From assembly GCA_963734575.1 (NCBI GenBank), contig CAVTHT010000006.1:234719-298718 (forward strand): a DNA stretch of 64,000 bases. The letters are read 5' to 3'. This DNA is from CAIWHR01 sp963734575 (GTDB taxonomy: Bacteria > Pseudomonadota > Gammaproteobacteria > Burkholderiales > Casimicrobiaceae). The notes beneath the pieces were generated by a model that was given only the letters and a program-made list of their open reading frames with translations, was not told where the DNA came from and ran no database searches. Made by a program: the position numbers and the translations under genes. Shown one piece after another: positions 1 to 9,259 of the stretch; the first letter of the stretch is position 1, and each line of letters starts with the position of its first letter.

Positions 1-1758
1 GCAGCACCTTGCCGATCGGCGTCTTCGGCAACGCCTCGCGGAATTCCACGTGCCGCGGCCGCTTGTACCCGGTGAGATGCGCATTGCAATGGGCGATCAC
101 GGCTTCCTTGGTGAGTGACTCGTCGCTGCGCACGATCACCACCTTGACGGCCTCGCCCGACTTGGCGTCGGGCACACCCACCACGCCGCATTCGAGCACG
201 CCGGGATGGGTCGCGACCACGCTCTCCACTTCATTCGGATAGACGTTGAAGCCCGACACCAGGATCATGTCCTTCTTGCGATCCGTGATCGTCACGTAAC
301 CTTGCGCAGACATGTAGCCGACGTCGCCGGTCTTCAGCCAGCCATCCTGCATGACCTTCGCCGTTTCCGCGGAATTGTTCCAGTAGCCCTTCATCACCTG
401 CGGTCCGCGCACGCAGATCTCCCCGGTGTGCCTTGTCCAGGGCGTCGTCGCCGGCCCATGGTGTGAGCTCGTTGAAGTCGTCGTCGCGGATCGACAGGTC
501 CGTGGAAGGATAAGGCACGCCGATCGTCCCATTCCATGGCGCGCCCACAAGGTTGGCGCACGCAACCGGCGACGCCTCGGTGAGGCCGTAACCCTCCGTG
601 ATGCAGCATCCGGTGATCTGCTGCCAGCGTTCCGCGACGGTCTTCTGCACCGCGGCCCCGCCGCCGATGACTGCCTTCAGCGACGAAAAGTCGAGCCGCT
701 CGAATCCCGGCGTGTGCAACAGGGCGTTGAAGAGCGTATTCACGCCCGTCATCACGCTCCATTTCCAATGTCCGAGCTCCTTCACCATCCCGGGCAGATC
801 GCGCGGATTGGTGATGAGCACGTTGAGCGCGCCCCACTTCATGAACGAGAGCGTCGCCGTCGAGGCAGAAGATGTGATACAGCGGCAACGGCGCCATGGC
901 GATCTCGTTGCCTTCCTCGAAGCTCGCCGCCACCCACGCGCTCGTCTGCTCGGTGTTCGCGAGGACGTTGCGATGGGTGAGCATCGCGCCCTTCGATACA
1001 CCCGTGGTCCCGCCGGTGTACTGCAGCAACGCGATGTCGTCGCGCTCGAGCGCGATGGGCTCGAGGTCCGTCGCCGCGCCCCGCGCGAGGGCAGCGTTGA
1101 AACCGATCGCGCCGTCGATGTGCCACGCGGGAACCATCTTCTTGACGTACTTGACGAGCGCATTGACGATCCAGCGCTTCGGAACCGGCAGCAGGTCGCC
1201 GAGCTCCGTGGTCACCACGTGCTGCACGGCCGTGTTCCGCAGCACCTGCTGCAGGACGCTGGCGAAGTTCTCGACGATGACGATCGCCTTGGCGCCCGAG
1301 TCGTTGAGCTGGTGCTCCAGCTCGCGCGGCGTATACAGCGGATTCACGTTCACCACGATCATGCCCGCCCGCAGCACGCCGAACAGCGCCACCGGGTACT
1401 GCAGCACGTTCGGCGCCATGATCGCCACACGCTCGCCTTTCCCCATGCCCGGCAGCTTCTGCAGGAAGGCGGCGAAGTCACGCGAGCGCTGGTCGAGCGT
1501 CGCGTAGGTCATCGTGCAGCCGAGGTTGTGGAATGCGGGTCGCGCGGCGAACTTCGCCGTGGCGTGCTCGAGCAGGTCCGGAATGGAGCTGAACCGGTCG
1601 GGATCGATCTCTGCCGGCAATCCGGCGGGATAGTTCCTGAGCCAGATCCGTTTCGTCATGCTTGCCTGCTGCTGGTCACGCCTGGCCTCGGCTCGAACGT
1701 GATTCCCGGCTTGGTCGCGAACGGTCCGCTCGACCTGCCCCGCGTTGGACGGACCCAT
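1..1758 (-). CDS. fadD: Long-chain fatty acid--CoA ligase, 3' end outside window, two frameshifts
   Basis: An AMP-forming acyl-CoA synthetase that activates fatty acids with ATP and CoA for beta-oxidation, normally at the inner membrane. Visible signatures are the ATP/AMP P-loop YTGGTTGVSKGA, then GYGLTEASP, then the GEICVRGPQVMKGYW and DRKKDMI region near the window edge. The reading frame changes near 865 (after LYHIFCLDG) and near 430 (before GEICVRG). Both shifts fit single-base insertions. The C-terminal end lies beyond position 1. Family homology begins at MTKRIWLRNYPAG (ATG at 1659), but that ATG has only a weak ribosome site. An in-frame ATG at 1758 sits 5 bases from a strong AAGGAGG and would add 33 residues. 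I used 1758, and 1659 is the alternative. The identity is secure but the exact start is not. Confidence 0.88.
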
Positions 1759-2011
1759 GGACGCCTCCTTCCGGCATTGAGCTCGGGTGATCCGACCCGG
1801 CTTTGCTTGCACGCACCTCGGAACGACGTGTTACCGGATCAGCGTTCAGATTGTGGCGCCGCTGGCGCGGCTCTCGGTTGACGGACGTCAAGCATGCGCC
1901 CGCGTCGGCGGTCGTCGCGAACCAACGATGCGGCATCGGCACGCGTCCCGACGCCGGATCGTGGCCGTCGCCGGCTTGCGCAAGCGTGCGCCGCGCGGCC
2001 GAAAAAGAGAT

Positions 2012-2459
2012 CTAGTCTCCGGGCCGCCGAGGACGGTCGCCTCGCGCCTTCCCGTAGGATTTCCCGATCGCGTTGATCCCCAGCCGGTACGCGATGCCCG
2101 CGCGGCGCAGGACCCACGCGACGAACGTGTTGCTGTTCGGGCCGGGCCACGCGGCGTAGCGCCCGCAATGCGGGTAGTCGCTCACCCGCTCGAGCACGGC
2201 GGCGATCGCCTCGGCGTGGCTGCCCAGTCCATTCCGCCGCGACGCGCGCCGGTCCGCCACCCACGCCGGCGTGCGGCGGCTTGAGATCGCAGTGGACGTA
2301 GCCGAGGCTTCGCCCGCCCGCATTCCTCGACTGCCAGACTTCCCACCGCGTGCAGCCACCATCGCGCCACACCACGAACCAGTAGTGCGCCGCGATCATC
2401 CCCAGAACGCCGGGTAGCGTGGCGTAGCGCAGCTGGACCTTGACGGGATCGGGATTCAT
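2012..2459 (-). CDS. DUF3750 family protein, one frameshift
   Basis: A small protein of unknown function that resembles DUF3750. The N-terminal half (from MNPDPVKVQLRYATLPG to about KPPHAGVG) reads in one frame. The C-terminal half, with the family-like stretch WPGPNSNTFVAWVLRRAG, reads in the next. The frames join near 2270, and the total span is 3n+1, so one inserted base would restore about 148 residues. A hydrophobic stretch (VLGMIAAHYWFVVW) near the start could be structural or membrane-associated. The gene lies upstream of and codirectional with fadD, about 250 bases away, and diverges from the VOC gene. The function is unknown. The family call rests on one recognisable motif. Confidence 0.6.
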
Positions 2460-2731
2460 GAATGCTCGGCAGTGCGGCGGCACAGTGTGGTCCGGGCGGG
2501 TCCTGGCGCCGAGGATAAGCCAGTGCGCACGCAACCGGCGGAAGCCACCTTTAGAGCGCCTCGCGCGAGCCAACCATGGACAGGTGCGGAACCCGCCCGA
2601 AACGGCCGGTTCCGCTCGCTTCCCTTTGCGGCGAGGCGCGAATTCGCTACGCTGCACACCTCGCCCGGAAAAAGAAACGGCTGCGCGACGCGACGGCCAA
2701 CGGGGCGACACCCGTGATCGTGAGGAGGGGC

Positions 2732-3691
2732 ATGAGTTCCACAGAGCTTTCGGGCACCGGCCGCCGCACCGGTGTCACCGGCGTCCATTCCATCAACCGG
2801 TTCGCCTTCTCGGTGCCGGACCTGGCGGAGGCCGAGCAGTTCTACACGGCGTTCGGACTCGACGTGCGCAGGAACGGGGCAACGCTCGAGCTGCGCACGT
2901 TCGGCAACCCGCATTGCTGGGGCGTCGTCCTCGCCGACGGCAAGCCGAAACGGCTGCAGTACGTGAGCTTCGGCATCTTTCCCGAGGACGAAGAGCGGTT
3001 TGCGCAGCGCATCGCACGCGCGGGCATGCGCTGCGATCCGCATCCGGTGAGCGACGGCGACGGTCAATGGCTGCGCGACGTCGACGGCGTCGCGATCCAG
3101 CTCGTCAGCTGTCCGCGACGCGCGCCCGGCACCAGGCCGACGCCGATGTCGCCTTCGCCTGCTGCGCCCGGCCAGGGTGCCGCGCCGTCGCGCAGCGCGG
3201 TCGCGCAGGTCCGGCCGCGACGACTGTCGCACGTCCTGCGCTTCACACCCGACGTCCCGCGCATGATCCGCTTTTGCACGGAGGTTCTGGGCCTGCGGCT
3301 CTCGGATCGGTCCGGAGACATGATTGCGTTCATGCACGGCGTGCACGGGAGCGATCACCACATCATGGCCTTCGCCAAGGGCGACTCGCCTGGCCTCCAT
3401 CACTCCAGCTGGGAGGTGATGGGCATCGACGAGGTCGGCTGCGGCGCGGAGCAGATGCGCGCGCGCGGCTACGCCGAGGGCTGGGGCGTGGGACGCCACG
3501 TGCTCGGGTCGAACTACTTCTACTACGTGCGCGACCCCTGGAAGAGCTGGGCCGAATATTCGTTCGACATCGATTTCGTACCGGCCGACGTCGAGTGGCA
3601 GGCCAACGACCATCCCGGCGAGGATTCCATCTACGTGTGGGGTCCGCCGCTGCACCCCGAGTTCATCGTCAATTACGAGCAGGCGCAATAG
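2732..3691 (+). CDS. VOC-superfamily protein, extradiol (catechol-2,3-type) dioxygenase-like
   Basis: A 319-residue protein with two vicinal-oxygen-chelate modules, at about residues 20-125 and 165-300. The second module has residues placed like the metal ligands of type I extradiol dioxygenases: His in LSHVLRF, His in GLHHSSWEV and Glu in WAEYSFDIDF. The family cleaves catecholic rings next to the hydroxyls using Fe(II), with two-module monomers of about 290-310 residues, so the size fits. ATG 2732 was chosen because AGGAGG lies just upstream and homology starts soon after; the open frame continues further upstream. It is followed after 44 bases by the liv importer genes, which suggests an aromatic or aromatic-acid substrate for that importer. 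The substrate cannot be read from sequence. A non-oxygenase VOC role is possible. Confidence 0.75.
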   Translation: MSSTELSGTGRRTGVTGVHSINRFAFSVPDLAEAEQFYTAFGLDVRRNGATLELRTFGNPHCWGVVLADGKPKRLQYVSFGIFPEDEERFAQRIARAGMRCDPHPVSDGDGQWLRDVDGVAIQLVSCPRRAPGTRPTPMSPSPAAPGQGAAPSRSAVAQVRPRRLSHVLRFTPDVPRMIRFCTEVLGLRLSDRSGDMIAFMHGVHGSDHHIMAFAKGDSPGLHHSSWEVMGIDEVGCGAEQMRARGYAEGWGVGRHVLGSNYFYYVRDPWKSWAEYSFDIDFVPADVEWQANDHPGEDSIYVWGPPLHPEFIVNYEQAQ

Positions 3692-3735
3692 CCGCCGGAT
3701 CCGCTGCGGCGAGATTACAACGACAAGGAGGACGG

Positions 3736-4944
3736 ATGAGGATCGTCACAGGAATGGCCCGCTGGCTCTCGCTCGCGGCCGGCGCGCTGCTGCTCGCTGC
3801 AAGCGCGGCCCAGGCACAGGGGACGCAGGCACCCGTCCGCATCGGCAGCACGCTCGCGCTCACCGGGCCGCTCGCAGCAACGGGGCTCGTGCACAAGGTG
3901 GTCGGCGAGATCTATGTCGAGCAGTTGAACAAGCGCGGCGGCCTGCTGGGCCGACCGGTCGAGTGGATCGTCAAGGACGACCAGTCGAAGCCCGACCTCG
4001 CCCGCACGCTCTACGAGCAGCTCATCACCTCGGACAAGGTGGACCTGCTGATGGGACCGTACGCCACGGGCGCAATTTTGTCGGCGATGGGCGTGGCGCA
4101 GCGCTACAACAAGGTGCTCATCCATCACACGTTCGGCATTCCCAATCTCGCCAAGTACGACATGCAGTTTCCGGCGTGGTCGCTCGGCGCCGATCCGGGC
4201 AACACCGTGCCCAATACGGTGTTCGACGCCCTGGCCGCGTCGCCGAAACCGCCCAGGACGATTGCCGTCGTCACGAGCAAGTTCCCCTCCGTGCATTTCA
4301 TGTCGCTCGGCGCGCGTGAAGTCGCGAAGAAACGCGGACTCAGCGAAGTGCTGTTCCTGGAATGGGATTTCGGCAACCTCGACTACGGTCCCATCGCCGC
4401 GCGCATCAAGGATGCCAAGCCGGACTTCATCTGGGTCGGGGCGATCGGCCTCGAAGGCAACCAGCTGCTCGATGCGCTCGCCAAGATCGACTACAAGCCG
4501 CAGGAGCATTTCTACATGTATCCGGCGCCCGGGCCCATGTCCAAATCGCCGCTCGCGAAGAATGCCCTGTCGATGACCGTGTTCGAGGAGCATCCGCCGT
4601 TCAGCAGCGCACCGGGCGCGGCGGAGTTCATCAACCTCTATCACGAGCGCGCGGCGAAGGCCGGCATTCCCGACACGTCGGTCGAAGTGCAGGCTGCGGC
4701 GTCGTACACGGCGTGGCAGCTCCTCGAGGCCGGCGTCAAGGGCGCGGGCAGCCTCGACGACAAGGCGATCGCTGCATGGATCAAGAGCCATCGTGTCGAC
4801 ACGATCCAGGGAAAGCTGCGTTTCGACGGGCCGTCCAACTACGGCGACGACCTCATGCGCGTGAAGCAGGTGCAGAACGGTCGCTGGGTCACCGTGTGGC
4901 CCAAGGAGTACGCCGCGCCGGGCGCCGTGCTGCAGGTCCAGTGA
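3736..4944 (+). CDS. ABC transporter periplasmic substrate-binding protein, LivK type
   Basis: A 402-residue type I periplasmic binding protein of the branched-chain-amino-acid/HAAT family, the solute receptor of the importer encoded by the next four genes. It has a Sec signal peptide (basic start, leucine/alanine core, cleavage near AAQAQG). The mature domain opens with VRIGSTLALTGPLA, followed by GGLLGRPVEWIVKDDQSKP, both typical of LivK-like proteins. AAGGAG at 3725-3730 precedes ATG 3736. Members of this family bind amino acids, amides, urea or aromatic acids. The preceding dioxygenase-like gene hints at an aromatic ligand, but this is inference. The gene is complete, with no frame break. 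Confidence 0.88.
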   Translation: MRIVTGMARWLSLAAGALLLAASAAQAQGTQAPVRIGSTLALTGPLAATGLVHKVVGEIYVEQLNKRGGLLGRPVEWIVKDDQSKPDLARTLYEQLITSDKVDLLMGPYATGAILSAMGVAQRYNKVLIHHTFGIPNLAKYDMQFPAWSLGADPGNTVPNTVFDALAASPKPPRTIAVVTSKFPSVHFMSLGAREVAKKRGLSEVLFLEWDFGNLDYGPIAARIKDAKPDFIWVGAIGLEGNQLLDALAKIDYKPQEHFYMYPAPGPMSKSPLAKNALSMTVFEEHPPFSSAPGAAEFINLYHERAAKAGIPDTSVEVQAAASYTAWQLLEAGVKGAGSLDDKAIAAWIKSHRVDTIQGKLRFDGPSNYGDDLMRVKQVQNGRWVTVWPKEYAAPGAVLQVQ

Positions 4945-4984
4945 CCGACGCCTCGCTCCTGCCCGCCATCCGGCGCAGCGTCGC

Positions 4985-5842
4985 ATGAATCTTCCCAGCG
5001 CGGGGCTGCTCGCGCAGTCCGCGCTGTCGGGGCTTTTCATCGGCGGGCTGTACGGCCTCATCGGACTCGGCCTCGGCTTGTCCTGGGGCCTGCTGCACGT
5101 GATCAACCTCGCGCATTTCGGCTGGGTCTTCCTTGCGGCCTACATCTGCTACCAGCTCGCGACGGTGCACGGCGTCGATCCCCTCGCGACGCTGGCGCTG
5201 ATCGTGCCCTCGTTCTTCGCGCTCGGCGTCGCAGCGCACTGGCTGCTCGCCCGGTTCCGGGTCTCGCCGCTCAACTCGCTGCTCGCGACGTTCGGGCTCA
5301 CGGCGATCATCGAGGCCGGCATCCAGGCGGCGTGGACCGCGGACTTTCGCAAACTCGAATCGGTCTATGCCACCGAGAAGTTCCGCATCGGCGGTCTCTT
5401 CGTGCCCGTGCCCGAGCTCCTCACGCTCGTGCTCGCGATCGCCCTCGCGCTGGCCATCCATGCCGCCTTGCGCTTCACCGATCTGGGCCGCGCGCTGCGC
5501 GCACTCGCCGAGGATGCCGCCATCGCGACCGCGTTCGGCGTGAACGGCCGCGCGCTCGCACTCGTGCTCGCCGGCGTGTGCACCGCGCTGGCCGGCGTCG
5601 CGGGCGTCTGTCTCGCGCTGAGCTTCACTCTCACGCCGGCGCAGATCTACGCCTGGGTGGGCGTGGTCTTCGCGGCCGTCATGCTGGGCGGACTCGGCTC
5701 GGCGGTCGGCCCCCTTGCCGCGGGCGTCGTGATCGGCGTCTCGGAAGCCCTGACGATGGCGGTCGCGTCGCCGTCGTGGGCGCCCATCGTGTCGTTCTCG
5801 CTGCTGATCGCGCTCCTGATCCTGCGTCCGGGGAAGGCCTGA
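4985..5842 (+). CDS. Branched-chain-type ABC transporter permease, LivH family
   Basis: A 285-residue inner-membrane permease of the HAAT importer family. The N-terminal signature is present (GLFIGGLYGLIGLGL, then WGLLHVINLAHFG), with about eight hydrophobic segments and the LGGLGSAVGPLAAGVVIG loop near the C-terminus that contacts the ATPase subunits. It partners with the LivM-like permease, which begins at its stop codon. The start at ATG 4985 gives the usual family length, and no strong ribosome site is visible. It lies in the middle of the VOC-livKHMGF-hemerythrin transcription unit, 40 bases after the binding protein. Confidence 0.88.
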   Translation: MNLPSAGLLAQSALSGLFIGGLYGLIGLGLGLSWGLLHVINLAHFGWVFLAAYICYQLATVHGVDPLATLALIVPSFFALGVAAHWLLARFRVSPLNSLLATFGLTAIIEAGIQAAWTADFRKLESVYATEKFRIGGLFVPVPELLTLVLAIALALAIHAALRFTDLGRALRALAEDAAIATAFGVNGRALALVLAGVCTALAGVAGVCLALSFTLTPAQIYAWVGVVFAAVMLGGLGSAVGPLAAGVVIGVSEALTMAVASPSWAPIVSFSLLIALLILRPGKA

Positions 5843-6772
5843 AGATCGATCGCACGATCGTCACGGTGCTCGGCGCGGGCCTGGCACTGGCCGTCGTGCC
5901 GGCACTGCATCTTCCCGCGTTCCACGAGACGTTCCTGTACCTCGTGTTCCACTGGATCGTGCTCGCGACCTCCTGGAACATTCTCTCGGGCTACTCGGGG
6001 TACTTCTCCTTCGGTCACGGCGCGTTCTACGGCGCGGGCGTCTACACGACCGCCGTGCTCGCGGGCCGATTCGACTGGCCGTTCCTGGTGACTCTGCCCA
6101 TGGCGGGGCTCGTTGCCGCCCTGCTCGGGGTCGTGCTCGGCGCCATCGTCTTTCGCGTGAAGCGCGTGCGCGGCGAGCTCTTCGCGCTGCTCACGCTGGC
6201 CGTCACCTTCGTGCTGGCAACGATCGTGCAGAACACGCCCATCGACGGCGGGCCTGGCATCTATCTGTCGAGCGTGGCGGTGCCGCGCCTTGCGCCGACG
6301 GCCTCCGGTTCGTTCTACGTGATGATGCTGGTGCTCGCGCTCGTCACGATCCTGCTGGCGTACGTCATCGCGAAGGCACGACTCGGCACCGGCCTGTTCG
6401 CGATCCATGACGACGAGGATGCCGCCGAGGTGATGGGTGTGCCCACGTACCGGTACAAGCTCATCGCGCTGGGCATCTCGTGCGCGCTCGCGGGCGTGGC
6501 CGGCGGGATTCAGGCGCTGTTCGTGTCCTATGTCACCGGCAACAGCACGTTCAACATCACCGTGCCGCTGACCGTCGTGCTGATGTGCGTGCTGGGCGGC
6601 ACCCGCGTGTGGATAGGACCCGCGCTGGGTGCAGCGGTGATCACCGTGCTGCTCTATGCAACGACCGCCGCCGAACAGGCCGTCGTCGGCAAGGCCGTGG
6701 TCGGGGCCGTGCTGCTCGTCGCCGTGCTCTTCCTGCCGGATGGCATGCTGGGACTCGTGCGCTCACGCGTGA
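5839..6772 (+). CDS. Branched-chain-type ABC transporter permease, LivM family, frame lost at the 3' end
   Basis: The second membrane subunit of the HAAT importer. The diagnostic stretch YSGYFSFGHGAFYGAGVY is present, as are ALLTLAVTFVLATIV and the C-terminal LGGTRVWIGPALGAAV loop. Homology starts at once after the livH stop. The only codon placed for a start there is CTG 5839, overlapping livH as CTGA; GTG 5866 is the alternative. The frame has no stop after the normal C-terminus (LFLPDGMLGLV) and runs on to 7752. A single inserted base before 6770 would end the gene at TGA 6770-6772, overlapping an ATG (TGATG), and the 3n+1 span fits. A LivM-LivG fusion is the other reading. Family sure, ends uncertain. 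Confidence 0.8.
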
Positions 6773-6796
6773 TGCAACGCCGAGCGCGGCACCCGC

Positions 6797-7630
6797 GTGC
6801 GTCCGCTGCCCCAGGCGATCACGCGCGCCCGGCCTGCGGCGACACTTCCACTCTCCCACGCGCGGTACCGAGCGCGCGACTGCCGCGCGGGCAACGCGCA
6901 GCACGCGGCCCTTCTCACCGTGCGCGGCCTGCGCAAGTCGTTCGGCGCCGTGCGGGCGCTCGACGGGGTGGATCTCGAAGTGCGCGAGGGCGAGATCCTC
7001 GGCGTGCTCGGTCCGAACGGCTCCGGGAAGTCCACGCTGATCAACGTCGTCAGCGGACACTATCGTGCCGACGCCGGAAGCCTCACGTTCGCCGGGCGCG
7101 AGCTCGCGCATCTGCCGGCGCACCGCATCGCCCGCGCCGGCATTGCACGCACTTACCAGATACCACGTCCGTTCGCGCACCTGTCGGTGGCGGACAACGT
7201 GGCACTGACGGCGATGTTCGGCGGCGGGCAGCTCGGCAGCGACGCGGCACGACAGGAGGCGCGCACGTGGCTCGAGTTCACCGGCCTCGGGCCGCGCGCG
7301 GGCGACGTGCCCGGCGCGCTCAACCTGCACCAGACCAAATTCCTGGAGCTCGCGCGCGCCCTCGCATCGCGGCCGCGCCTCGTGCTCCTCGACGAAGTGC
7401 TGTCGGGACTCACGCCGGGCGAGATCGACGAGGCGATCGCCCTCATCCGGCGCATTCGCGAGCAGGGCACGACGATCGTGCTCGTCGAGCACGTCATGCG
7501 GGTGGTCACGGCGCTCTCGGATCGCGTCGTCGTGCTGGACCAGGGAAGACTGCTCGCGAGCGGCAGCTTCGACGCGGTGATGGCGCGCAAGGAGGTGGCC
7601 ATGGCGTATCTGGGGACCGCGCATGCTTGA
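6797..7630 (+). CDS. ABC transporter ATP-binding protein, LivG family
   Basis: One of two cytoplasmic ATPases of the importer. Walker A is GPNGSGKST and Walker B is LVLLDEVLSGL. The signature region is degenerate (LNLHQTKFLELARAL instead of LSGGQ), which is seen in LivG-like subunits. The switch histidine is in LVEHVMRVV. Family homology starts at about 6917 (LLTVRGLRKSFG), so the first 40 residues read from GTG 6797 are doubtful. An ATG at 6772 in the livM frame, plus one inserted base before 6917, is an equally good start. The 3' end overlaps the next gene by 8 bases, as expected for translational coupling. Confidence 0.85.
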   Translation: MRPLPQAITRARPAATLPLSHARYRARDCRAGNAQHAALLTVRGLRKSFGAVRALDGVDLEVREGEILGVLGPNGSGKSTLINVVSGHYRADAGSLTFAGRELAHLPAHRIARAGIARTYQIPRPFAHLSVADNVALTAMFGGGQLGSDAARQEARTWLEFTGLGPRAGDVPGALNLHQTKFLELARALASRPRLVLLDEVLSGLTPGEIDEAIALIRRIREQGTTIVLVEHVMRVVTALSDRVVVLDQGRLLASGSFDAVMARKEVAMAYLGTAHA

Positions 7631-8354
7631 AGTGCGCAACCTGCGCGTGCACTACGGCGCGGCGCCGGCACTGTGGGACGTGTCGCTGCGCATCGGCGCG
7701 GGCGAGCTCGTGTGCGTGCTCGGCCCGAACGGCGCCGGCAAGACGACGCTGATCAACGCGCTCGCGGGCTTGCTGCCGGTCAGGAGCGGCGGCATCGTGA
7801 TGGATGGCCGCGACCTGTCGCACCTGCCCCCGCACCGCTTCTGCGGCTGCGGCATCGCCATCGTGCCGGAAGGACGGCGACTCTTCGCCGGCATGACGGT
7901 GCGCGAGAATCTCGAGCTCGGCAGCTACCTGCCGGCGGCGAAGCGCGAGCGCGCGCGCTCGCTCGAGTACGTCTGCACGTTGTTCCCAGCCGTGCGGGAG
8001 AAGCTCGCGAGCCCGGCGGCCTCGCTGTCCGGCGGGCAGCAGCAGATGGTCGCCATCGGGCGGGCGCTGATGGCGCGCCCGCGGCTGCTCTTGCTCGACG
8101 AACCGTCGCTCGGATTGTCGCCGCTCATCGTGATCGCGATGTTCGATGCCATCCGCGAGGTGCACGCGGCCGGCACGGCGGTACTGCTCGTCGAGCAGAA
8201 CGTGACGATGGCCCTCGCCGCAGCGCAACGCGCCTATCTGCTCGAGGAGGGCCGCACGATCGCCGAAGGCGCGCCGGACGCGATCCTGCGCAATCCCGAG
8301 CTGAAGCGCGCCTATCTCGGCGTCGACGCCGCGCCGGTGGGGGCGACGCAATGA
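7623..8354 (+). CDS. ABC transporter ATP-binding protein, LivF family
   Basis: A 243-residue ATPase that pairs with the LivG-like subunit to drive the importer. Walker A is GPNGAGKTT, the Q-loop region is VPEGRRLFAGMTVREN, the signature is LSGGQQQM, Walker B is LLLLDEPSLGL and the H-loop region is LLVEQNVTMAL. The length is normal for LivF. It starts at ATG 7623 inside the end of livG and ends in an ATGA overlap with the hemerythrin-domain gene, so all three are probably translated together. The EGRRLF stretch distinguishes LivF from LivG. Confidence 0.92.
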   Translation: MLEVRNLRVHYGAAPALWDVSLRIGAGELVCVLGPNGAGKTTLINALAGLLPVRSGGIVMDGRDLSHLPPHRFCGCGIAIVPEGRRLFAGMTVRENLELGSYLPAAKRERARSLEYVCTLFPAVREKLASPAASLSGGQQQMVAIGRALMARPRLLLLDEPSLGLSPLIVIAMFDAIREVHAAGTAVLLVEQNVTMALAAAQRAYLLEEGRTIAEGAPDAILRNPELKRAYLGVDAAPVGATQ

Positions 8355-8941
8355 ACGCCATCGAGATCGTGCGCTCCGAGCACCGCGCCCTCGCGGCCGT
8401 GCTCACGGCGCTGCAGGCGTTCCTTGCCGGCGTCGATGACGGCACGTATCAGCTCGACATCGATCTGCTGAAGGCGATGATCCAGTACATCACCGAGTTG
8501 CCCGACCGCGTCCATCATCCGAAAGAGGACGGCTATCTCTTCGTCGCGGTGCGCAGGCGCAGTCCGGAAACCGCGGCCGTTCTGGACGTTCTCGAGGAGG
8601 AGCACCGGCACGTGCACGACCGGTGGCGGACGCTCGCCCACGCCCTCGACGAGCTCGAGCGTGCCGGCCGGCCGGGGCTCGTCGCATTCCGGTCGGCAGT
8701 GGACGACTACGTGGACTTCCAGTGGCGACACATGGCGACCGAGGAAGCCGAGGTGCTGCCGCGCGCACAGGAGCTTCTTCTGCCCGAGGACTGGGCCGCC
8801 ATCGATGCGGCCTTTGCAGCGAACGACAACCCGTGGGAAGGAAGCGCGGGCAAGTACAGGGCGCTCTTCACGCGGATCGTCAGCATCGCGCCGGCGCCGA
8901 TCGGCGTCGCCGACTCCGGCCCGTCCGCCACTGGGCGCTGA
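8351..8941 (+). CDS. Hemerythrin HHE-domain protein
   Basis: A 196-residue soluble protein with a four-helix HHE cation-binding domain. Candidate di-iron ligands appear in order as SEHRAL near residue 11, RVHHPKEDGYLF near 53, EEEHRHVHDRW near 80 and WRHMATEEAEVLP near 122. HHE proteins bind oxygen or nitric oxide, or sense iron and oxygen. A role in an aromatic-uptake operon is not established, though oxygen or iron supply for the ring-cleavage-like enzyme at the operon start is a reasonable guess. ATG 8351 overlaps the livF stop by 4 bases, tying it to the transporter operon as the last gene. Confidence 0.85.
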   Translation: MNAIEIVRSEHRALAAVLTALQAFLAGVDDGTYQLDIDLLKAMIQYITELPDRVHHPKEDGYLFVAVRRRSPETAAVLDVLEEEHRHVHDRWRTLAHALDELERAGRPGLVAFRSAVDDYVDFQWRHMATEEAEVLPRAQELLLPEDWAAIDAAFAANDNPWEGSAGKYRALFTRIVSIAPAPIGVADSGPSATGR

Positions 8942-9259
8942 GCGCCGGCCGCGGACTTCGCTTCGGCATGATCGACGCGATGCTCCCCGCGCCGGCGTAG
9001 CCTGCATGCATGCCGTGTTCGCCTGGAGGCGGCGAACCGCAGATCCAACCGCAGGCAAGCGCCATGCGCGTGCTGTCGAACTTCATTACACGTCCTCGGC
9101 GGTGCACGTCGGCACACGCTCCAGGTGCCTGATTCCCCGCGTGAACGCATTTTCGGAACACGGCTTGCTTGCGCAGGCCATTCGCTTCGGACGACGTTCA
9201 TAGCGCACCACATGCGCGCTCACGCCGAGCGCGCATTCCCACCCGCCCGGGAGGGAGTC
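8942..9259 (+). other. Intergenic region upstream of the PEP-CTERM gene
   Basis: A 318-base stretch between the end of the liv operon and the PEP-CTERM gene. I see no convincing gene in it. It carries the GAGGGAG ribosome site (9251-9257) for the next gene and presumably its promoter. No clear -35/-10 pair or T-tailed terminator was recognised. Confidence 0.5.

Noticed and set aside
2456..3688. Long antisense open frames (for example 2456-3688, 3715-5106, 43231-45126, 46391-47947)
   Set aside because: They are mirror frames of well-identified genes in GC-rich DNA, lack recognisable motifs and have arginine/alanine-rich compositions typical of shadow frames.
5332..7752. An 806-residue frame that could be read as a fused LivM-LivG-LivF-like protein
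   Set aside because: Only the LivM part matches a family in this frame; the LivG and LivF sequences are in other frames, so the run-on is due to a lost stop.
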